The notes beneath the pieces were generated by a model. The model was not told where the DNA came from, did no database searches, and saw only the letters and a list, made by a program, of their open reading frames with translations. Position numbers and translations under genes: made by a program. 31,131 nucleotides of DNA from CAVYPR01 sp052145775 (GTDB lineage Bacteria; Actinomycetota; Acidimicrobiia; Acidimicrobiales; RAAP-2), in NCBI GenBank assembly GCA_052145775.1, contig JBKQNY010000030.1:1-31131 (forward strand), written 5' to 3'. Positions 1-9,258 of the stretch are shown here, in pieces. The first letter of the stretch is position 1. Every line of letters starts with the position of its first letter.

Positions 1-319
1 AGGCGGCGCCGCCGACGCTGAAGACCCCACCGTCCGCCGCCACCAGCCAGTAGCCGGTGCCGGCGGGATGGACGGCGATCCCGACCACCGGGGCGTTGAG
101 CGGCCTCCCGCCCATCGACCCGTCGTAGGCCGCATCGCCAAAGCTGAAGACCCCACCGTCCGCCGACACCAGCCAGTAGCCGTGGCCGTCGGGGGTGGGG
201 GCCATGCCGACCACCGGTGCGTTGAGCGGCGTGCCGCCCATTGACCCGTAGAAGGCGGCGCCGCCGACGCTGAAGACCCCACCGTCCGCCGCCACCAGCC
301 AGTAGCCGGTGCCGGCGGG
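1..319 (-). repeat. Tandem repeat within the secreted protein gene (126-bp unit, 252-bp two-unit period)
   Basis: Bases 1-67 are identical to bases 253-319, so the two-unit period is 252 bp (84 codons). The intervening unit around 120-245 is a diverged copy at 126-bp spacing. At protein level the odd units read VFSVGGAAFYGS and the even units VFSFGDAAYDGS. This alternation suggests duplication of pairs of units rather than single ones. Continuation past the left edge is expected. Confidence 0.85.
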
Positions 320-796
320 GTCGGCCGCGATCCCGACCACCGGGGCCTCGGGCGTCACCCCGAGAAAGCCTTCTGTCGGTGCATCACCGAAGCTGTAGAC
401 ATTGCCGAAGGTGCCGGCTATCCAGTAGCCCCCGGCGTCACGGGTGGGGGCGATCCCGACGAACGGGGTGAGCACCCCCAAGCCACTCTCGGAGCCGTAG
501 AACCGGGCGTCGCCGTAGGTGAGGACCCCGCCGTCGGCGCCGACCAGCCAATACCCTTCGCCGTCGGGCGTCGAGGCCATGCCGACCACCGGTGCGTCCA
601 ACGAGCTTGCCGACGGACTGCCGTGGGGCGCGGCGTCACCGAAGGCGCTGACCGAGCCCGACGGTGTGCCCTGGGCGACGGCCGGACCCTCGGCGATGGT
701 GCCCACCGCCATCCACACCGAGGCCACGAGCGCTCCCGTCACCGCAGCCCGGAAGGTTCGCTTGGCGCCCGCATGCCCCCGCCGTAGCGCCTGCAT
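1..796 (-). CDS. Secreted 42-residue repeat protein (partial, C-terminus beyond window)
   Basis: The frame is open from an ATG at 796 to the left edge without a stop, so only the N-terminal 265 residues are visible. A GGGGAGG ribosome site lies about 6 bases upstream. The N-terminus is basic (MQALRRGHAGAKR), then hydrophobic (AAVTGALVASVWMAVGTIA), and ends near AVAQG, which fits a signal peptide. From about residue 65 it is built of units of 42 residues with the pattern VVGxAxxPxGxGYWLVxADGGVFSxGxAxxxGS. This is the pattern of actinobacterial extracellular beta-propeller-like or WG/kelch-like repeat proteins, so a beta-rich secreted or cell-wall domain is likely. No catalytic motif is visible. 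A binding or scaffold role is inference. The C-terminal domain, which could reveal the function, is outside the window. Confidence 0.85.
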   Translation of the reverse strand, partial: MQALRRGHAGAKRTFRAAVTGALVASVWMAVGTIAEGPAVAQGTPSGSVSAFGDAAPHGSPSASSLDAPVVGMASTPDGEGYWLVGADGGVLTYGDARFYGSESGLGVLTPFVGIAPTRDAGGYWIAGTFGNVYSFGDAPTEGFLGVTPEAPVVGIAADPAGTGYWLVAADGGVFSVGGAAFYGSMGGTPLNAPVVGMAPTPDGHGYWLVSADGGVFSFGDAAYDGSMGGRPLNAPVVGIAVHPAGTGYWLVAADGGVFSVGGAA

Positions 797-1055
797 GGAG
801 CAACCTCCCCGTCGACGTCCCTTGTGGCGATTCAACCACTTCACCTCCACCGCGTCCATGGCGGGTGGCCGGGCCCGTGAAGGAAGAGGTGGGCAGAGCC
901 CTCGACCAGAGGATCCGCAGTGGGGAGCGCCGACCTCCGACGGTGCGGGGGTCCTCACTCGGGGGTGCAGGTGCCCTCCACCGCGAGAAGAGGTCTGTGT
1001 CCGAAGGCGCCGAGCACCTCGGGCGGGCCGTCCGCGCACTCTGGTTGGAGAGGTA

Positions 1056-2071
<1,016 letters not shown>

Positions 2072-2075
<4 letters not shown>

Positions 2076-3946
2076 GTCTCCTCCAGCAGGCTCACGAGGG
2101 CAGCCTCGATCTCCGCCGCCCGGAATGGCACCCCCTGCACCTTGGTGAGGGAGTGGGCGTCGACCAGGAACTCCGCCCGGACGAGCCGGCTGAGCTGGCC
2201 GAGGTTGTTCTCGGGAACCAGGACCGCCCGGTAACGGGCGAGCACCTCGCCCAGGTTGGTCGGGAACGGGTGCACGTGGACCAGGTGGGCGTGCGCGGCC
2301 TTGAGCCCACGGGCCCGGACCCGGCGCACGCCGGCGGCGATGGCCCCGAAGGTCGAGCCCCAGCCGAGCACGAGCACCTCGGCGTCGCCCGTCTCGTCGT
2401 CGACCTCGAGCGGGCCCAACTCCCGGGCGATCCCGTCGACCTTGGCCTGGCGGAGGCGGATCATCCGCTCGTGGTTGACCGGGTCGTAGGAGACGTTCCC
2501 CGAGCCGTCCGCCTTCTCGAGGCCGCCGATGCGGTGCTCGAGGCCGGGCACGCCTGGCGGGGCCCAGGGCCGGGCCAGGGTCTCTGGGTCCCGGAGATAG
2601 GGCCAGAAGGTCTCCGTGCCGTCCTCGGCCGTGTGGTTGGCCTGGCTGGCGAAGCCGGGGTCGATCGGGGTGAGCTCGTCGAGGTCGGGCAGCCGCCAGG
2701 GTTCGGCTCCGTTGGCCAGGTAGCCGTCGGAGAGCAGAATCACCGGCGTGCGGTACTTGACGGCGATGCGGACCGCCTCGATCGCCACCTCGAAACAGTG
2801 GGAGGGCGTCCGGGCCGCCAGCACCGGCAACGGAGCCTCCCCGTGGCGCCCGTAGATGGCGTGGAGGAGGTCGGCCTGCTCGGTCTTGGTGGGGAGGCCG
2901 GTCGACGGGCCGCCCCGCTGCACGTCCACGACGACCAGGGGCAGCTCGAGATTGATGGCGAGGCCGATGGTCTCGGACTTGAGGTCGAGTCCCGGGCCGC
3001 TGGTGGTGGTCACCCCGAGGGATCCCCCGAAGGCGGCGCCCAAGGCCGCTCCGACACCGGCGATCTCGTCCTCGGCCTGGAAGGTCCGGACGCCGAACTC
3101 CTTTCGCCGGGAGAGCTCGTGGAGGATGTCGGACGCCGGGGTGATCGGGTAGCTCCCCAAGAACAGGGGGAGGCTGGCCAGCCGGGCGGCGGCGATCAGC
3201 CCCCAGGCCAGGGCCTGGTTGCCGGTGACCTGGACGTACTCACCCTTCTCGAACGTGGCGGGGCGCACCTCGTAGTTGGACTCGAAGAGCTCCGCCGTCT
3301 CGCCGAAGTCATAGCCGGCCCGGAACGCCCTGGTGTTGGCCTCGGCCACCGCCGGTCGGTCGGCGAAGCGCTTGGCTATCCACTCGAGGGTCGGGGTCGT
3401 CGGGCGGGTGTACAGCCAGCTCACCAGGCCGAGGGCGAAGAAGTTCTTGGAGCGCTCGGCGTCCCGGGGCTTGACGCCCGCCTCCTTGCAGACCTCCTGG
3501 GTGATGGAGGTCATCGGCACCTCGTAGACGTTGAACACGCCCAGCGAACCGTCGGTGAGCGGGTTCTTCTCGTAGCCGGCCTTGGCCAGGTTGCGCTCGT
3601 CGAAGGCGTCCACGTTGACCAGGAGGATGGCCCCCTTGGGTAGCACGTCGATGTTGGCCCGCAGGGCGGCCGGGTTCATGGCCACGAGCACGTTCGGGGC
3701 GTCGCCGGGGGTGAGGATGTCGTGGTCCGAGATGTGCACCTGGAACGCCGAGACACCGGCCAGCGTGCCGGCCGGGGCGCGGATCTCCGCAGGGAAGTCC
3801 GGGAACGTCGACATGTCGTTGCCCAGCAGCGCGCTGGAGGTGGTGAAGCGGTCCCCGGTCAGCTGCATGCCGTCACCGGAGTCCCCTGCGAAGCGGATGA
3901 CGACCCGATCGAGCTGCTCCGGCGGATGATGGGACCGGGTGGTCAC
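2072..3946 (-). CDS. korA: 2-oxoglutarate:ferredoxin oxidoreductase, fused gamma-alpha subunit
   Basis: The 624-residue protein is a gamma-alpha fusion. Residues about 14-195 are the gamma domain, starting VVIRFAGDSGDGMQLTGDRF. Residues about 235-620 are the alpha (pyrimidine-binding) domain with YPITPAS (266-272), the TTTSGPG loop (313-319) and VDVQRGGPSTG. It pairs with the beta subunit encoded immediately downstream with a 4-bp overlap. This fusion is the usual form of actinobacterial KorA, which supplies an alternative 2-oxoglutarate dehydrogenase step in the TCA cycle. The start is a GTG at 3946, with GAGGA about 8 bases upstream. No ferredoxin gene is adjacent, so the electron acceptor is encoded elsewhere. 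Confidence 0.93.
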
Positions 3947-4090
3947 TGCGTCGTTCCTCGTCTCTCTGTCACCGCCGGGCCCCGAGGCGCGCCGGCCAAA
4001 GGCCCGAATTCGGCCAATTTCACGTTCCCCTCACGGAGCATACCGCCTGGGCACCCCTCGACCGGCCCGCCGTCGGGCGCTGGGCCGACG

Positions 4091-4103
4091 GGGCCGAAGG
4101 CCC
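4091..4103 (-). terminator. Possible weak hairpin after the aldolase gene
   Basis: On the minus strand, GGGCC-TTC-GGCCC forms a 5-bp stem with a triloop about 11 bases after the aldolase stop. No T-tract follows. It lies in the 167-bp gap before korA, where a modest terminator would be expected. Confidence 0.3.
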
Positions 4104-4113
4104 GCGGGACCCC

Positions 4114-5169
4114 TCAGGCGATCGTGACCTCGGGGTCCAAGAAGACGTCCTGGATGGCGTGGATCAGGGCTGCACCCTCGTCCATCGGTCGTTGAAAGGA
4201 CTTCCGCCCGACGATGAGCCCCTGTCCCCCGGCCCGTTTGTTGATGACGGCCGTGCGCACCGCCTGCGCCAGGTCGCCGGCCCCCGACGACTCGCCGCCG
4301 GAGTTGATGAGACCGATGCGCCCGGCGTAGCAGTTGACCACCTGCCAACGGGTGAGGTCGATGGGGTGGTCGGTGGTCAGCTGGTCGTAGACGAGGGGGT
4401 CGGTCTTGCCGAATTTGAGGGCGTTGTACCCGCCGTTGTTCTCTGGCTGCTTCTGCTTGATGATGTCCGCCTCGATGGTCACGCCCATGTGGTTGGCCTG
4501 GCCGGTCAGGTCGGCCGAGACGTGGTAGTCGGCCTCGGCGGTCTTGAAGGCCGGGTTGCGCAGGTAGCACCACAGCACGGTGAACAGCCCCCGCCGGTGG
4601 GCCTCGGCGAACGCCTCGGACACCTCGTGCAGCTGGCGGTCCGACTGCTCGGACCCGAAGTAGATGGTGGCACCCACCCCCACCGCCCCGAGGTCCTCGG
4701 CCTGCTCCACCGAGGCGAAGGGCACCTGGTCGTAGGTGTTGGGATAGTGGAGGAAGTCGTTGTGGTTCAGCTTCACGATGAACGGAATGCGGTGCACGTA
4801 GCGCCGCGACACGGCACCCAGCACCCCCAGCGTGGTGGCGATGGCGCTGCACTCCCCGGCCAGGGCCAGCTCGCAGAGGTTCGCCGGGTCGAAGTAAAGG
4901 GGGTTCTTGGCAAAGCTCGCCGCGGCGGAGTGCTCGATCCCCTGGTCCACCGGCAGGATCGACAGGTAGCCGGTGCCACCCAGCCTCCCGTGTTGGTAGA
5001 GGGTGCCGAGGTTGCGAAGGACAGTCGGCGGGCGGTCAGAATCCCGAAAGACCCGGTCGATGAAGTCGGGCCCGGGCAGGACGAGCCCGTCGGAGGGGAA
5101 CGCCTTGGCGGTGTGGCCGAGGAGGGATTCGGCTTCGTCGCCGAGCAGCTGCTGGAAGTCGATGGCCAT
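4114..5169 (-). CDS. Fructose-bisphosphate aldolase, class I (DhnA/FbaB type)
   Basis: The 351-residue product belongs to the DhnA/FbaB-type class I aldolases, which cleave fructose 1,6-bisphosphate through a Schiff base and need no metal. Diagnostic stretches are LPVDQGIEHS (72-81), FIVKLNHND (130-138), WCYLRNPAFK (200-209), the ADIIKQK segment (234-240) holding the probable Schiff-base lysine, and LINSGGESSG plus GLIVGRKSFQRP, which bind phosphate. It follows the TPR gene by 9 bases on the same strand. No Shine-Dalgarno is visible before the ATG. A TAGGCT hexamer sits at -12 to -7, but its TAG is also the TPR gene's stop codon, so leaderless transcription is possible and not certain. A role in glycolysis or gluconeogenesis is established for the family. 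Confidence 0.92.
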   Translation of the reverse strand: MAIDFQQLLGDEAESLLGHTAKAFPSDGLVLPGPDFIDRVFRDSDRPPTVLRNLGTLYQHGRLGGTGYLSILPVDQGIEHSAAASFAKNPLYFDPANLCELALAGECSAIATTLGVLGAVSRRYVHRIPFIVKLNHNDFLHYPNTYDQVPFASVEQAEDLGAVGVGATIYFGSEQSDRQLHEVSEAFAEAHRRGLFTVLWCYLRNPAFKTAEADYHVSADLTGQANHMGVTIEADIIKQKQPENNGGYNALKFGKTDPLVYDQLTTDHPIDLTRWQVVNCYAGRIGLINSGGESSGAGDLAQAVRTAVINKRAGGQGLIVGRKSFQRPMDEGAALIHAIQDVFLDPEVTIA

Positions 5170-5175
5170 GGGTAG

Positions 5176-5181
5176 AGCCTA
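5176..5181 (-). promoter_or_regulatory. Possible -10 element of a leaderless aldolase transcript
   Basis: TAGGCT lies exactly at -12 to -7 from the aldolase ATG and there is no Shine-Dalgarno. The hexamer includes the upstream gene's TAG stop, so it may be coincidence. Confidence 0.35.
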
Positions 5182-6690
5182 ACGGCTGGCGGTGGGTCCA
5201 TCGGTGGGCTTCGGTGAGCGTGGCCGGGGCCGCCGGGGCCGGCCGCGACCGGCGCTCGGCCCCAGGGCGGCCACCCGCTCCGAGACGTCGTAGGCGTCGG
5301 GATCGGCCCGGGACACCCGCATGAAGAGCTCGCGGGCACGGGGCAGGTCGCCGGCCCGCTCGTAGAGGTCGGCCAGCGCGTACCACTGCCGCAGGTGGCG
5401 GGTGGAGGGGTTCCGCAGGGAGCGGCCGGCGCCCCCCGAGGCCAGGAGGGAGATGGCCCCGTCGAGGTCGCCGCGATCGGCGAGCATCCCGGCCGCCACC
5501 ATGCGGGCCTCGGCCAGCACGTCGGGCTCCGGTGAGCGCTGTCGGAGATCGGCCCACAGGTCGGCCACCTTGCGGCGCTGCCCGAGGGCGCGATGGCAGT
5601 CCATGAGGGCAGGGACGTGGTCAATGTCGTCGGTGAGCAGGCCGTAGGCGTTGAGCTGCCGGACCGCCTCGCGCCAGCGCCCGGCGCGGTAGGCGGCCAG
5701 GCCAGCCAACTGCCGCACCGCCGCGACCGAGGGCGTCTCGTCGGCCACCTGCTTGCCCAGTCGCGCCGCATCCTGGTAGCGACCCCGGTCGTAGGCGGCG
5801 ACGGCGTCGGTCATCTTCGTGACCAGGACCTCCCGGTGCTTGGCCGTCGCCACATCGGCCGCCCGGCGGATCTCCGCCGCCAGCTCGGGCGGGAGGGGTT
5901 TCGGCTCGAAGGGCACGCGCCGCGGACCCCGGTCGCGCCCCGATCCCCTCCCCTGGGACCGCGTGGGGGTCGCGGGCTCGTCGCGCACCCACTCCACCGT
6001 CTCTACGGCCGGGTCTGGCGGCGTCCTGACCCGGTCGACCTGGGCGCCTGTCCGGTGCGACTCGTCGGTCCGACGCACCTCGTGAGCGCCTCGACGTGCC
6101 ACGCCCCCCCACTTGCGGGCTGCGGGTGGGAGAGGGGCCTGCTCCCGCCTCTTGGGCGCCTCCCACGACCTCTCATGCGGTCGGCGGCGATCGCCGTCCG
6201 ACCGGCCCGCCTCCCGCCCGGCCCGATCAGAACGACCCCGGGCCGTGCCCGAGGGATCCCTGCGATCACGCCCCCTCCCGGTGTCCGCGCCTGTCCGCCT
6301 GGGTCGAGGTCCCCCCGCCTCCCGAGCGTCGCGATCGCGCGAGTCCCCGGATCGGCGCGGAGCCGGGCGGTTCCCCCGGCTCTGTCCCGGCCGGCCGGGA
6401 CCGTCGGCCCGAGGTGTGCGGCGTGCGCGTGGCGCCCCGTTCGGCGCGCCGGACCTGCGCTCCCCTGGTGCCCCGCGGTCGCCACCCCCCGGCGAACCGG
6501 GCGCACGCGATGACCCGCCCTTCCTCCCCGGTGGGTTGCCCGACCTCGATGACGAGGCGGGGGTTGGCCGGCGGCTCGAAGACTTGTGCTGCGACCCCGG
6601 GCTCGGCGTCGGCCGGCCCTGCCGCCGAGCGGCGTTCGCCTCACGAGGACCGCGGCCGTGCGCATCGATTTCCTCGGGGTCACGGTCCAC
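5179..6690 (-). CDS. TPR-like protein with a long basic disordered N-terminus
   Basis: The 503-residue protein has two halves. Residues about 1-260 are very rich in Arg, Gly, Pro, Ser and Asp, with no predicted fold and no hydrophobic segment. Residues about 265-480 are helical and repeat-like: AVAAYDRGRYQDAARLGKQV, AGLAAYRAGRWREAVRQL, ADLYERAGDLPRARELFM. This is the helix-turn-helix pattern of tetratricopeptide repeats, usually a protein-protein scaffold. The tail is again basic (GRGRPRRPRPRSPKP). The gene starts at a GTG with no Shine-Dalgarno, but with TAGAAT exactly at -12 to -7, so I read it as leaderless. It is co-directed with the aldolase 9 bases downstream. The basic half could bind RNA or DNA (inference). 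Function is unknown. Confidence 0.75.
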   Translation of the reverse strand: MDRDPEEIDAHGRGPREANAARRQGRPTPSPGSQHKSSSRRPTPASSSRSGNPPGRKGGSSRAPGSPGGGDRGAPGERRSGAPNGAPRARRTPRADGPGRPGQSRGNRPAPRRSGDSRDRDAREAGGPRPRRTGADTGRGRDRRDPSGTARGRSDRAGREAGRSDGDRRRPHERSWEAPKRREQAPLPPAARKWGGVARRGAHEVRRTDESHRTGAQVDRVRTPPDPAVETVEWVRDEPATPTRSQGRGSGRDRGPRRVPFEPKPLPPELAAEIRRAADVATAKHREVLVTKMTDAVAAYDRGRYQDAARLGKQVADETPSVAAVRQLAGLAAYRAGRWREAVRQLNAYGLLTDDIDHVPALMDCHRALGQRRKVADLWADLRQRSPEPDVLAEARMVAAGMLADRGDLDGAISLLASGGAGRSLRNPSTRHLRQWYALADLYERAGDLPRARELFMRVSRADPDAYDVSERVAALGPSAGRGRPRRPRPRSPKPTDGPTASR

Positions 6691-6696
6691 CGAGCG

Positions 6697-6702
6697 ATTC
6701 TA
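6697..6702 (-). promoter_or_regulatory. -10 element (TAGAAT) for a leaderless TPR-protein transcript
   Basis: TAGAAT differs from the TATAAT consensus at one base and sits at -12 to -7 from the GTG at 6690. This is the spacing that puts the transcript start on the start codon. No convincing -35 or Shine-Dalgarno is present. Confidence 0.6.
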
Positions 6703-6783
6703 GGGCCCACCGCCGCGGCCACCCGGGCGGTGTCCGTGGCGCTCCCGGCGCAGCGCGGGCGCTCGGCGGGACTTGCGTGCGCA

Positions 6784-6800
6784 CCTCCCGCGGCGGGAGG
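6784..6800 (-). terminator. Hairpin downstream of the ABC exporter operon
   Basis: CCTCCCG-CGG-CGGGAGG is a perfect 7-bp GC stem with a 3-base loop, 79 bases past the permease stop and before the TPR promoter. It lacks a T-tract, which is common for terminators in high-GC actinobacteria. Confidence 0.5.
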
Positions 6801-6878
6801 CACCTGGCAGAGAGCGATGCGGACGGGTATCGGCAGTCGCCCGCACTTGGGTTCGGTGCCGTTGTCCACGGCCCGGTG

Positions 6879-8009
6879 TCAGGCGTCGCGCGTCATCATC
6901 CGCCAGGCGCCCAGTGCGGTCCACACGACGATCCACGCCACGATGACGCAGACGGCCCAGGTCGTGGACTCAGAGAGGAAATGATCCATCGGGCCGCCCC
7001 CTCCGAACGCCTTTGTGAGGCCGCCCGGTTCGAGATGGGCAGTGGCGATGCCGACGATCGACCGCTGGAGGTTCACCATGTGCGGCAGTCGGGCACGAGC
7101 CGCGATCGGCGTGACGATGATCTCGAGGATGATCATCAGGATCACGGCCACCGTCCGTTGGCCGATGAGCGAAGCGAGCCCGAGGGCCACCAGGAACCCG
7201 ATGACGGCCTCCAGCTCGATCCACAGTCCCGTCTTCACCATGAGCGAGTTCGAGGGGTAGAGAAAGGTCCGGGCGTAGTCCGAGTAGTCCTGCCTGACAA
7301 TCTGCGAAACGAACGCCCGCACCTGGGCCGGGCTGCAGTGCGGCGGTGTCGACCCTGTTGGGCTCTTGAACCCCCGACCTTGGGGGACGCACGGCGGTGG
7401 CCCCCCCGTGATCCGCAGCGGGAAGTTTGTGATGACCTCCTGGGCGTGTCCGTCCGCCCACTGCTCCAACCCGGGCTCGGAGAGATGGACCGGCACCGTC
7501 ACGCCGTCGAAGGAGAGCGAGGTGGGTGCGGCGAAGACGCAGACGGCGCACACGATGGCGAAGCCGACCGCGATCATCGGCACGATGATGCCGAGGCCGG
7601 CCGGTATGCGGGCCAGGTAGAGGGCCATGCGGGACCGCCCGGTGATCACATGGTGACGGAACATCCCCTCGCTGAGGTCGATCGAGCCCGCCGTGGCCCC
7701 GAGGGTGGCGGCCACGATGAACCCGAAGACGTAGAGCACGCCCGCCACCATGCCGACGTACACATCGAACCCGCCGGCGGGGCCGTAGGTGTGGGGGTCG
7801 GCGGCGTGGAGGATCAACCGGATGGCCAGGTAGACGGTCGGGATCCCGATGGTGACCAGCGCGAGCACCGCCATCAACCCACGTCGCTTCCGCAGTTCCG
7901 TCCAGCGGGCGGCGATCATGCGGCCCGTCGGGATCCACGATCCGCGACGGTCCGACGGTGCCTCCACCAGGGCATCTGGGGCCGCAGCCGGAACGTCGAT
8001 CTCGGTCAT
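6879..8009 (-). CDS. ABC transporter permease (ABC-2-type exporter)
   Basis: The 376-residue membrane protein has about six hydrophobic segments near residues 44-65, 83-107, 133-160, 270-289, 292-311 and 349-372. A large hydrophilic loop (about 165-265) contains CVPQGRGF and HCSPAQ, whose two cysteines could form a disulfide outside the membrane. The layout matches ABC-2-type export permeases, where substrates are lipids, antibiotics or peptides. The ATG overlaps the stop of the ATPase gene (ATGA), so the two are coupled and form one exporter. The substrate cannot be deduced. A hairpin 79 bases downstream probably ends the operon. Confidence 0.82.
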   Translation of the reverse strand: MTEIDVPAAAPDALVEAPSDRRGSWIPTGRMIAARWTELRKRRGLMAVLALVTIGIPTVYLAIRLILHAADPHTYGPAGGFDVYVGMVAGVLYVFGFIVAATLGATAGSIDLSEGMFRHHVITGRSRMALYLARIPAGLGIIVPMIAVGFAIVCAVCVFAAPTSLSFDGVTVPVHLSEPGLEQWADGHAQEVITNFPLRITGGPPPCVPQGRGFKSPTGSTPPHCSPAQVRAFVSQIVRQDYSDYARTFLYPSNSLMVKTGLWIELEAVIGFLVALGLASLIGQRTVAVILMIILEIIVTPIAARARLPHMVNLQRSIVGIATAHLEPGGLTKAFGGGGPMDHFLSESTTWAVCVIVAWIVVWTALGAWRMMTRDA

Positions 8010-8938
8010 GTCGACTCACCCAGGCGACTGGTGACCGAGAGGAACCAGTTTTCGAGAGACGCCTGTCGCGGCTGCAGCCGGTACAGGGCGATCTGGCCGG
8101 CGACGAGCAGCCAGCTGATGTAGGCGACGACGTCGCGCCCGGTACCGGCGGGCAGAGTGATCGTCAGGCCCATCGGGGAGGACTCGACTTGTGCGTGGAG
8201 ATTCGCCTCCTCAACGAGGCTCCGGGCCTTTTCGGGCTCCGAGCACTCGACTTCGATGACCAGCGCCGTCCCGGCGAGGAGCTCGGCGATCGGACCCTGG
8301 CGGATGACGCTCCCGCGGTCCACGATGGCCACCGAGTCGCACGTCCGCTGGACCTCGTCGAGGAGGTGTGACGACAGGACGATCGTGCGCCCTTCAGCTT
8401 TGAGCGAGGAGATCATGTCGCGCATCTCGTGCATGCCGGCTGGGTCGAGGCCGTTCATGGGCTCATCGAGGATGAGGAGATCGGGATCGGCCAGGAGGCA
8501 GGCGGCCACTCCTAGCCGCTGGCGCATGCCCATCGAATACTTGGAGACCCGGTCCTCGGCACGCTGCCTCAGGCCAACTCGCTCGAGCGCCGGGATGATC
8601 CGCTTGAAGGCTGCCGACCCGCGTGAGCTGGCCAGTTGCTCCAGGTTCCCCCGACCGCTCAGGTGCGGGTGGAAGCGCGGCTCGTCGACGATGGCGCCCA
8701 CCCGGGCGAGTGCCTTGGCACGTTGCTTCGGCACGGGGTACCCGAGCAGTGACATGGAGCCGGCGTCGGCTCGGGTCAGTCCCAGCAGGACCCTGATGAG
8801 CGTCGTCTTCCCGGCGCCGTTGGGACCGAGATACCCGAAGGCACAGCCGCGGGGGATGCGGAGGTCGACGTTGTTGACGGCGGTATTGCTACCGAAGCGC
8901 TTCATCAGCCCGTGGGTCTCCACCGCCCACTCGCTCAC
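8006..8938 (-). CDS. ABC transporter ATP-binding protein
   Basis: The 310-residue ATPase drives the adjacent permease. Walker A is GPNGAGKTT (38-46), the signature is YSMGMRQRL (134-142), Walker B is LLILDEP (154-160) with D-loop MNGLD, and the switch histidine is H191 in SSHLL. The YSMGMRQ signature in place of LSGGQ is typical of the DrrA/CcmA-like drug or lipid export group. Residues beyond about 215 form the usual C-terminal extension (SLVEEANLHAQVESSP). The GTG start at 8938 has GAGGA about 8 bases upstream. The 320-bp upstream gap carries a palindrome and a TATACT element. Confidence 0.9.
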   Translation of the reverse strand: MSEWAVETHGLMKRFGSNTAVNNVDLRIPRGCAFGYLGPNGAGKTTLIRVLLGLTRADAGSMSLLGYPVPKQRAKALARVGAIVDEPRFHPHLSGRGNLEQLASSRGSAAFKRIIPALERVGLRQRAEDRVSKYSMGMRQRLGVAACLLADPDLLILDEPMNGLDPAGMHEMRDMISSLKAEGRTIVLSSHLLDEVQRTCDSVAIVDRGSVIRQGPIAELLAGTALVIEVECSEPEKARSLVEEANLHAQVESSPMGLTITLPAGTGRDVVAYISWLLVAGQIALYRLQPRQASLENWFLSVTSRLGEST

Positions 8939-9105
8939 CGGTGGGTCCTCGCCTTCGCGCCCGGCGCAACCCCTGTCGTCGCATCCCCGCGCCCGGCCGG
9001 TCCTGAGGGGTCATCCGCTCCTACGGGGCGGCCGGGCGGGACCGGTCGTGCACACGCTCGTGACATCGGCACCTCGTCCTCCGATCGGGCTCGCGACGTG
9101 CGGGG

Positions 9106-9120
9106 GTATACCCAGTATAC
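9106..9120 (-). promoter_or_regulatory. Palindromic operator/-10 region of the ABC exporter
   Basis: Two GTATAC hexamers separated by CCA form a perfect 6-3-6 inverted repeat, AT-rich within GC-rich surroundings. On the minus strand it contains TATACT and TATACC, either of which can serve as a -10 box, about 170 bases before the ATPase start. A dimeric regulator of the GntR or TetR kind could bind here, but none is encoded next to it. Confidence 0.5.
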
Positions 9121-9230
9121 AGAAGGAGTCCCCAGGCGCCGGGACCGCGGACTTGGGAGCGTAGGCCATCGCCACTCGCCGGGAGCGTCGCCACCCCTGG
9201 TCCGTTGCGACCTGGCTCTACGGCGGGGGC

Positions 9231-9244
9231 GCCGCCCGGGCGGC
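9231..9244 (-). terminator. GC palindrome after the SDR stop
   Basis: GCCGCCCGGGCGGC is a perfect 14-bp palindrome 15 bases beyond the SDR stop. It folds as a 5-bp stem with a 4-base loop. There is no T-tract, so terminator function is only plausible. Confidence 0.3.
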
Positions 9245-9258
9245 TTGCGCCACCGCGC

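Larger units (their letters stand above)
8939..9258. other. 320-bp intergenic region between the SDR and the ABC operon
   Basis: No coding frame here has a credible start or family match. The region holds a GC palindrome near the SDR stop (9231-9244) and a GTATAC palindrome at 9106-9120, which I take as the ABC operon's promoter or operator. The rest is unremarkable GC-rich DNA. Confidence 0.6.

Noticed and set aside
2153..3643. Long open frame on the plus strand opposite korA
   Set aside because: It is a mirror of the GC-rich codon pattern of korA, has no ribosome site, and its Val/Gly/Asp-rich translation matches no family. The opposite korA has clear motifs.
6096..8123. A 675-codon plus-strand open frame across the TPR and ABC permease genes
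   Set aside because: It crosses two well-supported minus-strand genes and reads as low-complexity antisense sequence without domain motifs.
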